The notes beneath the pieces are model-generated. The model was not told the DNA's origin, ran no database searches, and was given only the letters and a program-made list of their open reading frames with translations. DNA of 28,457 nucleotides from Nitrospinota bacterium (GTDB taxonomy: Bacteria; 2-12-FULL-45-22; JACOWJ01). The DNA is taken from NCBI GenBank assembly GCA_016176845.1, contig JACOWJ010000046.1, forward strand, positions 1 to 28,457. Direction: 5' to 3'. The position numbers were made by a program, and so were the translations under genes. Below are positions 23,142 through 28,457 of the stretch, in pieces; position 1 is the first letter of the stretch, and each line of letters begins with the position of its first letter.

Positions 23142-24839
23142 ATGAAAGATTCGAAAGACCAAGGGGAGATCAATCTCATGAGGGGAGAGGTCGGGCGGCT
23201 CCGGCAGGAGCTGCAGGCTCGTGACGAGCGGCTGTCCGTACTCCACCGGATCACCCAGAACATCAACTCCAGCCTGGACATCGACACCCTCCTCCAGAAT
23301 ATCTTCGCCGAGATCAAAAAGATCCTCCCCTTCGACATGATGGTGATCCTGCTGCTGGAAGAGATGGGGGAGGAGTTGCGGCTGTTCACGCTGCGCAAGG
23401 AGAAGGAGCTCACCCGCCTGGAGAAGGGCTATACCCTCCCCAAAGGGAACACCGCTTCCGGCTGGGTGGTGAACCATCGGCGCCCCCGCATCGCGAGGGA
23501 CCTATCCCGGCTTCAGGAGCCGCTGCTCGACGAGGAATTGGGCCTGCTGGAAGGGATGCGCTCCTACCTGATGGTGCCCCTGGTCTCCAAGGACAAGACG
23601 ATCGGCACCCTGGACATCGGCTCCTGCCAGCCCGGGGCTTACGAGGAGGAGCAGGCCGAGCTGCTCGAGCAGCTGGCCGGCCAGATCGCGGTAGCCCTGG
23701 AGAACGCCCAGCTCTATGGACAGCTCCGCGAGAACAAGCTCTTCCTGGAAAACCTGATCGAGAGCTCGATCGACGCGATCGTGGCCACCAATCGGGAGGG
23801 AGTGATCACCTTCGCCAGCCGGGGGGTGGAGAGGCTCATCGGCTATCGGCCCGAGGAGATCCTCGGCCGGCCCTCTTCGGAGTTTTACGCCGGCGAGGCG
23901 GTGGGGGAGAAGATCCTGCGGGAATTGGCCAGGGGGAAAAAGATCCAGGATTACGAGACGGAAGTGGTCAGCAAGGACGGGCGGTCGGTCTACATCAGCC
24001 TTTCGGCCTCCCAGCTCTATAACGAGAAGGGGGAGGTGGTGGGCACCCTGAGGATCGCCAAGGATATCTCCCGGCGCAAGCGGCTGGAGGAGCAGGTCCG
24101 GCAGTCGGAGCGCATGGCGGCGACGGGGAAGCTGGCGGCGGGCATCGCCCACGAGATCAACAACCCCATCGCGGTCATCCTGAGCCGCATCGATTGCCTG
24201 CAGGAGGAGGCCTCCCGCAAGGGATTCCCCGCCACGGGCCTCCTGGAGGACCTGCAGGTCATCAAGCATCACGCCCAGAACATCTCCCGGATCACCAATA
24301 CCCTGCTCACCTTTACCCGCGATTCCTTCAAGCCCCGGGACTCCTTCCTGAGGTTCCGGGCCTGCGATATCAATGGGCTCTTGGGGAAGACCCTCCTCCT
24401 CTTCCGTCCCTCCCTGCAGCAGAAGGGGCTCCGGCTGAAGTACCAGCCCGATCCCTCTCACCCACGGGTCTGGGGGGATGAGAATGCCCTCCAGCAGGTC
24501 TTCCTCAACCTCCTGAACAACGCCCTGGATGCCACGCCCCTCGGAGGTCGCATCGCCCTCTCGGTCCGCCGGCGACCCCGGACGCCGGGTTGGGTACGGG
24601 TCCAGGTCTCCGATACCGGCATGGGGATCCCTCCGGAGAACCTCAGCCGCATCTTCGACCTCTTCTTCACCACCAAGGAGGTGGGAAAAGGCACGGGGCT
24701 GGGCCTCTCGATCTGTCACGAGATCGTCAAGAACCACCGGGGGACCCTCGAGGTGAAGAGCCAATGGGGCAAAGGCGCTACCTTTCTCGTTACCCTGCCC
24801 ACTGCCCCTCCCGCCGGGGCCGCCGTTCCGGCGCCTTGA
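23142..24839 (+). CDS. Soluble GAF-PAS sensor histidine kinase
   Basis: This 565-residue kinase has no transmembrane segment, so it senses a cytoplasmic signal. A short coiled coil (about 10-40) leads to a GAF domain (about 34-190), a PAS domain (about 202-315, ending TLRIAKDISRRK), a dimerisation/phosphoacceptor domain with H337 in GIAHEINNP, and an HATPase domain with NLLNNALDA, DTGMGIP, FDLFFTTK and GTGLGLS. It should phosphorylate the NtrC-type regulator encoded just upstream. No ribosome-binding site precedes ATG 23142; ATG 23178, 13 codons in, has AAGGGGAG about 10 bases before it and could be the real start. Confidence 0.91.
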   Translation: MKDSKDQGEINLMRGEVGRLRQELQARDERLSVLHRITQNINSSLDIDTLLQNIFAEIKKILPFDMMVILLLEEMGEELRLFTLRKEKELTRLEKGYTLPKGNTASGWVVNHRRPRIARDLSRLQEPLLDEELGLLEGMRSYLMVPLVSKDKTIGTLDIGSCQPGAYEEEQAELLEQLAGQIAVALENAQLYGQLRENKLFLENLIESSIDAIVATNREGVITFASRGVERLIGYRPEEILGRPSSEFYAGEAVGEKILRELARGKKIQDYETEVVSKDGRSVYISLSASQLYNEKGEVVGTLRIAKDISRRKRLEEQVRQSERMAATGKLAAGIAHEINNPIAVILSRIDCLQEEASRKGFPATGLLEDLQVIKHHAQNISRITNTLLTFTRDSFKPRDSFLRFRACDINGLLGKTLLLFRPSLQQKGLRLKYQPDPSHPRVWGDENALQQVFLNLLNNALDATPLGGRIALSVRRRPRTPGWVRVQVSDTGMGIPPENLSRIFDLFFTTKEVGKGTGLGLSICHEIVKNHRGTLEVKSQWGKGATFLVTLPTAPPAGAAVPAP

Positions 24840-24903
24840 CCTTTCTCTCCCGATCTGGTATGAAAGGTTCGAGACCTTCTCCTTTTTTCAACTGAGGTGA
24901 ATT

Positions 24904-25275
24904 ATGGTCAATGTAGAGGCGATCAAAAAGAGACTCGAGGCAAAATACGCCCTGAGAAAGGCCCTGCTTTCGAAAAAACGCAGAGATATTATCGTCTTAT
25001 TAGAAAATAGATTGGTTGAAATAATGGATCAATTTCCATCGGTCGAATTTATATTTATATTTGGCTCAATTGCGAACCAGATATTTTTTAATGAATTATC
25101 AGATATAGATATTGCTGTGAAGGGTCTTGATAATAGAGATGAGCTGAAGTTTTCTATATATCTTGAAAATATTTTAAGGACAGAAAAAATAGATCTAATA
25201 ATGATGGAATATGCAGATAAAGATTTGATAGAAAATATAAAAAATGGGATATTGGTTTATGAAAAGAAAAATTGA
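24904..25275 (+). CDS. MNT-type nucleotidyltransferase antitoxin (AT-rich module 2)
   Basis: This 123-residue protein has IFIFGSIANQIFFNELSDIDIAV (G54-S55, D67, D69) and KIDLIMM (D97), the MNT active-site set, preceded by a ~45-residue basic helical extension. GAGGTGA lies just before the ATG. It overlaps the next gene by 17 bases. AT-rich composition sets it apart from the GC-rich kinase gene 64 bases upstream. Confidence 0.85.
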   Translation: MVNVEAIKKRLEAKYALRKALLSKKRRDIIVLLENRLVEIMDQFPSVEFIFIFGSIANQIFFNELSDIDIAVKGLDNRDELKFSIYLENILRTEKIDLIMMEYADKDLIENIKNGILVYEKKN

Positions 25276-25744
25276 ATATATAAAACTCTTAAAATCTGAA
25301 ATTCTTTCTATCATGGATAGAATAATTAATCTGGAACATAAATTACTATCAAAGCTAGAAAAAGACTTAAAGAGGAAAATAATTTCCGAAGGAGAAATAA
25401 TAACACTATCTTACTATCTTTCTGGCATTTATTCTTTTTATGAGGATATTTTTGTAAAGATTGCAAATGTTTTTGAGAATACTATTTCCGATAAAACCAT
25501 GTGGCATTCCGAGCTTTTAAATAGAATGGCATTAAATATTGAAGATGTAAGGCCGAGGGTAATTGCTGACGAGAATCTGGAGATATTAAATGAATTAAGG
25601 CGATTTAGGCATGTATTTAGATATTCTTATGCTTTTGAATTAAGATGGGAAAAGGTTAAAGAGCTTTCGTTAAACTGGAGAAGAGATTCTAAAAGAATCC
25701 AAGACGATATTCATTTCTTCATAAAGTTTTTGGATGAATTATGA
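25259..25744 (+). CDS. HepT-like HEPN toxin of a second subtype (AT-rich module 2)
   Basis: This 161-residue, all-helical protein is longer than the classical HepT. In place of RX4HXY it shows LRRFRHVFRYSYAFELRWEKVKEL (R117-H118, R121, Y124), the pattern I associate with the second HepT-like family, whose genes also follow MNT genes. It is probably an RNase toxin neutralised by the overlapping nucleotidyltransferase. ATG 25259 gives MKRKIEYIKL; ATG 25244 is an alternative that lengthens the overlap. Base composition is as AT-rich as its partner. Confidence 0.78.
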   Translation: MKRKIEYIKLLKSEILSIMDRIINLEHKLLSKLEKDLKRKIISEGEIITLSYYLSGIYSFYEDIFVKIANVFENTISDKTMWHSELLNRMALNIEDVRPRVIADENLEILNELRRFRHVFRYSYAFELRWEKVKELSLNWRRDSKRIQDDIHFFIKFLDEL

Positions 25745-25874
25745 AGGTTAAGAGGGGTTTTCGCGAATTCCTCGCCAAAAAAATAAATTCTTGGCCGGGT
25801 TGAGCTCGCGGTGTCGCTGTTGCACGGGTTGGGTGAGTAGTACTGCTCCCGCGAGAGAAGCTCCCTCCTCGGGT

Positions 25875-25917
25875 CCGCATATTAAGCTATGCAGGACATG
25901 CATACTCAGTTATGCGG
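25875..25917. repeat. Nested symmetrical double-stem palindrome
   Basis: The outer stem is CCGCATA (25875-25881) with TATGCGG (25911-25917). The inner stem is TATGCA (25888-25893) with TGCATA (25899-25904). They are separated by two facing 6-base internal loops and capped by GGACA. The symmetry is too regular to be chance. Confidence 0.6.
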
Positions 25918-26070
25918 CCCAAATCCCTTCCCCTAGAAGAATACTCCCCACGAATTTCCCCGTCGAGGGCATACCGGAATATGCGTTTCGGTGGGTTCCC
26001 CGTCCTTTCTCCGGACGACCGTTTTTCCCGGAATCCCTTCAGGGCCTCAAAATCCCTTCCGATGGGTGAG

Positions 26071-26096
26071 CGGTGGGCGTCAGCCCGCCGTTTTTT
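26071..26096 (+). terminator. Rho-independent terminator-like hairpin
   Basis: CGGTGGGC, a 4-base loop GTCA and GCCCGCCG form an 8-bp stem (one G-U pair), directly followed by six T residues at 26091-26096. It would end a plus-strand transcript coming from the MNT/HEPN module or from the structured stretch before it. Confidence 0.6.
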
Positions 26097-26360
26097 ACCA
26101 CGCTTCGTTGTCGGGAGGTTGTTCCTTGGTTAACGGGGGACTCACGTCCCCCGCTCGCCGCGCTATCTCAAGAAACCGTCGGATGTCCATTTGCTTGGGC
26201 TGTCCGAAGTCCGTAGAGGCTAGGGGTTAGGAAAAGTTCTTCTTCTTCCCTGGCCCCTAATCCCTCCAATAGGGTATCCATTCTCCCGCAGGTCGGAATC
26301 ATCTAGGTTATGAATAATTCAATCGTAATATCACCAAACATAGTGAACCCCTTCTGGTCG

Positions 26361-26402
26361 GGCAGGGACGCCCGACCCACCGGTGGGACAGGCGTCCCTG
26401 CC
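26361..26402. repeat. Perfect 12-bp inverted repeat with inner palindrome
   Basis: GGCAGGGACGCC (26361-26372) pairs perfectly with GGCGTCCCTGCC (26391-26402), and between them CCCACCGGTGGG (26376-26387) is itself a palindrome. This is a dispersed-repeat type seen in many genomes, with no gene nearby. Confidence 0.7.
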
Positions 26403-26518
26403 TGTCCAAGGCAGGATCTGGAGGTGTACAGCATGTTCGGTGGTAGCACAAAAATCGAATAACCCGGCTCAAAATTCGCGAGATCTTTGTTAGATGTGCG
26501 CTCTGGCATGCCATTTGC

Positions 26519-26673
26519 TCATGAATTTAGATTGCCTCGCTTCGCTCGCAATGACCTCCTCTTGTGGAGTCATTATCGAAGAGGCTCATCCATCATGAAT
26601 TTAGATTGCCTCGCTTCGCTCGCAATGACCCCCATTATGTCATTGCGAGGAGCGCCAGCGACGAAGCAATCTC
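26519..26673. repeat. Two direct and one inverted copy of the TCGCTTCGCTCGCAATGA repeat
   Basis: A 38-bp sequence (including ATTGCCTCGCTTCGCTCGCA) is identical at 26519-26556 and 26593-26630. An inverted, diverged copy (TCATTGCGAGGAGCG ... GAAGCAATCT) follows at about 26637-26673. The core also occurs at 17814-17830, where it covers the start of the SCO gene. Confidence 0.75.
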
Positions 26674-26792
26674 AAAATGGGAATGGTTCATGGTGATTCA
26701 GAGGAATAAGACTAATCATAGGTTTTCTCTGTGCTTTCGCCTGGCAAGGCAGGTGGTTCTTTCGCTCTTAGAAAAAAGAAGGTTTGGAGCGG

Positions 26793-26926
26793 GCCGCACT
26801 ACGCTGCGCCTCCCCCATGCAGATCAACCCTAAAAAGAGGAGCTCACGATGTCAGCAAGATTGAAAGCCGCGCTACGCTGCGCCTCCCCAAGGCAGATCA
26901 ACCCTAAAAAGGAGGAGCTCACGATG
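26793..26926. repeat. Tandem duplication of a leader with ribosome-binding site and start codon
   Basis: The unit GCCGC.CTACGCTGCGCCTC to GAGCTCACGATG is present at 26793-26851 and 26867-26926 with few changes. Each copy ends in a (G)GAGGAG-type ribosome-binding site and an ATG. The two ATGs (26849 and 26924) are 75 bases apart and in the same frame. Confidence 0.75.
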
Positions 26927-27076
26927 TTGAAAAAATTAAAATGGAAATGGATCTTTCTCGCGTTCCTGCTGCTTTTCAGCTTCAGGCAGACCGCTCACGC
27001 GGGATTGGCGGCGGTGGGGCCGAACAGCCCGCAAAACGGCTTCCTGCCGAACAGCATACAGGGAGAGGAGATCTGA
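26924..27076 (+). CDS. Short secreted ORF, probably a truncated paralogue of the next gene
   Basis: This 50-codon ORF encodes a signal peptide (MLKKLKWKWIFLAFLLLFSF, cut after AHA) followed by GLAAVGPNSPQNGFLPNS and a stop. The mature start GLxxVGP is the same as in the next protein (GLKRVGPVNN), so this looks like the N-terminus of a paralogue cut short. I use ATG 26924, with GGAGGAG 6 bases upstream; ATG 26849 in the duplicated leader would add 25 residues encoded by repeat. A GAGAGGAG near its end serves the following gene. Confidence 0.55.
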   Translation: MLKKLKWKWIFLAFLLLFSFRQTAHAGLAAVGPNSPQNGFLPNSIQGEEI

Positions 27077-27077
27077 A

Positions 27078-28457
27078 ATGCATGGGATATGGAAAATGAC
27101 CAAAGCCAAATTGAACCAACAACAAGAGGTCCCGAAACGCGCCGGCTTGACGGCAGGACGGCGCATGGGGAATAAATTAGGGGACAGGGAGCAGGGGACA
27201 GGGAACAGGGGACAGGGTCCCAATAATCTGTACCCTAAAAATGGAAATTCTTATGCGATCCAGTTCCTCATCGCGGTCGTAGTCGCGGCTGTTCTGCTCG
27301 TCAGCGCCGTGCCGGCGGCCCACGCCGGCCTTAAACGGGTCGGCCCCGTGAACAACGTCCCTTCTGTCGGCGGCTACCCGGCGTGGTACCAGGACACCAC
27401 CGGCCTCGCGTTGGAGTTCTGCGACCCGAAGAACCAGGCCGAGTTGGACGGCGGCTGGTGCTTGCTGCTCCCCGTCGACATTCCCGTCGTGCCCGAGGTG
27501 TTCCCTACGAACTTCGTCGACGAACACTTCTGGTACGCCGCGGAGGCGAGCATGACCACCGGGAACAGTGGCAAGGCCCTGCTGGTCCTGGCGGTGGAAG
27601 CCGCGTTTGCCGCGGACGTCGAGCCGGGAGGGCAGATCTCGTTCTCCCGCATCCGGGTCAAGCTCACCGACGTGCCGGTCCCCGGGACCTATCGGTTCAT
27701 CCATCCCTACGGGGAAGAGCTGTTTACCTGCCCCGACGAGTGCAGGGGGGCGGCCGGCGACCTGATCTTCTTCAGCGATGACGTGGGCATCGCGCCGCTC
27801 ATCTTCACGGATGCCCTGACCAGCCGCCTGGGCCCATTTCTCCTTCCCTCGAACACCCCCGGCGGCCCCGAATTGCCTGCGACCCCGGGCCCGGCAGGCC
27901 TGTATATCGCCGATCCCGCCCGCAGCGGCCCGGTCACCGGCAGCCCGCTGCCCAACTTCATCGACTCCACCGGGGCCTCTCGCAACCACAACATCTTCCG
28001 CATCGAAGGCCCTGTCGGCTCCAACCTCGACGGCAACGGCCATGATTTCATCGAGACCACCGACTTCGCCCTGATGGGCCGGGTCTTCCAGGGCGCGATT
28101 GCCGGTGAGGCCACCGTGGACCACGCGGTCTACGCCCGCACCGCGGCGTCCCAGAAGGTGGACGTCTACGCGACGGCCTTCCCGGCCACCCAGGGGCGGC
28201 TCCCCGCGGGGCTACCCCCGGCCGTGATCGTCCCAGTGCTCGCGTTCTTCGACGCGCCTTGCACCGCCACCCCGGACGAGAACGGCAACCCCGGCCCGCC
28301 TTTTAGCGCGCCCGTGGGCTTCCTCCCCAATCTGATGTCGGCCGCTGGCAGCCATTACTTCGGCCAGAGCCATCCCGCGACGCTCCCGCTCGAGGTGTGC
28401 ATCCAGATGAACGCGCTCACCGCGGGCGGTCAGCCCGTGGAGGTCTTCTTCCCGGCC
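27078..28457 (+). CDS. Secreted protein of unknown function (partial, runs off the window)
   Basis: An open frame without a stop runs from ATG 27078 to the end, 460 codons. AGAGGAG (27064-27070) lies 7 bases before this ATG. Residues 59-83 form a strong export signal (FLIAVVVAAVLLVSAVPAAHA), after which the mature protein starts GLKRVGPVNNVPSVGGYPAWYQDTTGL. Cysteines appear in EFCDP, GWCLL, FTCPDECRG, APCTA and EVCIQ. The signal is unusually far from the start because bases 27179-27237, a GGGGACAGG-type dispersed repeat, read in frame as GDREQGTGNRGQGPNN before it. ATG 27096 or 27165 are alternative starts. The VGP...YPAWYQD..GL opening resembles large exported proteins of metal-reducing bacteria, but I cannot name the family. 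Confidence 0.7.
   Translation, partial: MHGIWKMTKAKLNQQQEVPKRAGLTAGRRMGNKLGDREQGTGNRGQGPNNLYPKNGNSYAIQFLIAVVVAAVLLVSAVPAAHAGLKRVGPVNNVPSVGGYPAWYQDTTGLALEFCDPKNQAELDGGWCLLLPVDIPVVPEVFPTNFVDEHFWYAAEASMTTGNSGKALLVLAVEAAFAADVEPGGQISFSRIRVKLTDVPVPGTYRFIHPYGEELFTCPDECRGAAGDLIFFSDDVGIAPLIFTDALTSRLGPFLLPSNTPGGPELPATPGPAGLYIADPARSGPVTGSPLPNFIDSTGASRNHNIFRIEGPVGSNLDGNGHDFIETTDFALMGRVFQGAIAGEATVDHAVYARTAASQKVDVYATAFPATQGRLPAGLPPAVIVPVLAFFDAPCTATPDENGNPGPPFSAPVGFLPNLMSAAGSHYFGQSHPATLPLEVCIQMNALTAGGQPVEVFFPA
27179..27237. repeat. GGGGACAGG-type dispersed repeat within the N-terminal coding region
   Basis: The units GGGGACAGGGA, GCAGGGGACAGGGA and ACAGGGGACAGGG lead into TCCCAATAATCTGTACCCT, a combination typical of dispersed non-coding repeats. 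Here it stays in frame with the secreted protein gene and sits between the start codon and the signal peptide. Confidence 0.6.

Larger units (their letters stand above)
25745..26280. other. Non-coding, highly structured stretch
   Basis: I recognise no gene. Several hairpins occur: CTCGCGG 25805-25811 with CCGCGAG 25849-25855, a nested double stem at 25875-25917, a terminator-like structure at 26071-26096 and CGGGGGAC/GTCCCCCG at 26134-26153. An open frame at 25791-26069 has a TTG start, no ribosome-binding site and Pro/Ser-rich content, so I do not call it. The stretch could be an untranslated RNA or the remains of a mobile element. Confidence 0.5.

Noticed and set aside
25791-26069. Possible 92-codon protein
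   Set aside because: It has a TTG start, no ribosome-binding site, Pro/Ser/Arg-rich content with no motif, and overlaps a series of hairpins. Non-coding is more likely.
26519-26673. Possible CRISPR array
   Set aside because: There are only two direct copies plus an inverted one, no regular spacers and no cas genes. It matches a known style of dispersed palindromic repeat.
1-28457. tRNA, rRNA or tmRNA genes
   Set aside because: I looked for cloverleaf-like segments with a CCA-adjacent acceptor and for conserved rRNA stretches on both strands and saw none. A dedicated covariance search was not possible here.

Overview
The window is GC-rich bacterial DNA, apart from two AT-rich islands. Its gene content fits a strict or facultative anaerobe of the former Deltaproteobacteria (Desulfobacterota) or a nearby phylum: benzoyl-CoA-reductase/2-hydroxyacyl-CoA-dehydratase-type subunits, Gram-negative outer-membrane proteins, an NtrC-type sigma-54 activator, and many dispersed non-coding repeats. 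The phylum is inferred from style of content; no rRNA or other marker gene is present.

Layout. (1) 1-4092 is a defence region: the tail of a type III restriction subunit (Res), an overlapping MNT-HEPN-MNT toxin-antitoxin-like trio, and a type III methyltransferase (Mod) whose C-terminus runs into a fragment of an unrelated gene. (2) 4280-6194 holds a DUF4058 protein and a TGS-domain GTPase. (3) 6455-15354 is a co-directional cluster and the metabolic core. Two paired sets of BcrC/BcrB-like (HgdB superfamily) iron-sulfur subunits bracket an outer-membrane DUF1302 barrel and a DUF1329 periplasmic protein, followed by a D-2-hydroxyacid dehydrogenase. No ATP-dependent activator gene (BcrAD/HgdC type) is visible. 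(4) 15351-20098, minus strand, encodes a YncE-like beta-propeller, a SCO-type copper/thiol protein and an unusual cytochrome c-substrate-binding-protein fusion, probably one exported redox/sensing module. (5) 20099-25744 contains an AT-rich MNT/HEPN pair, an orphan HicB-like protein, an NtrC-type response regulator with its soluble GAF-PAS histidine kinase, and a second AT-rich MNT/HEPN pair of a different HEPN subtype. (6) 25745-28457 is over 1 kb of non-coding repeat-rich DNA, then a duplicated leader driving a truncated secreted ORF, then a long secreted protein that runs off the window.

Working model (inference). The paired subunits reduce or dehydrate a CoA-bound, probably hydrophobic or aromatic acid. 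The DUF1302/DUF1329 pair would handle that compound at the outer membrane, and the D-2-hydroxyacid dehydrogenase would supply or consume a 2-hydroxyacid. The cytochrome-SBP/SCO/propeller operon faces the cluster convergently and could couple ligand binding to periplasmic electron transfer. The NtrC/kinase pair is a candidate regulator, but I see no clear -24/-12 promoter linking it to the cluster.

A second theme is repeats. At least eight kinds of short palindromic or low-complexity repeat fill the intergenic gaps. Three appear to be inserted in frame inside coding genes, and a perfect 88-bp inverted repeat flanks the dehydrogenase/cytochrome-fusion segment.
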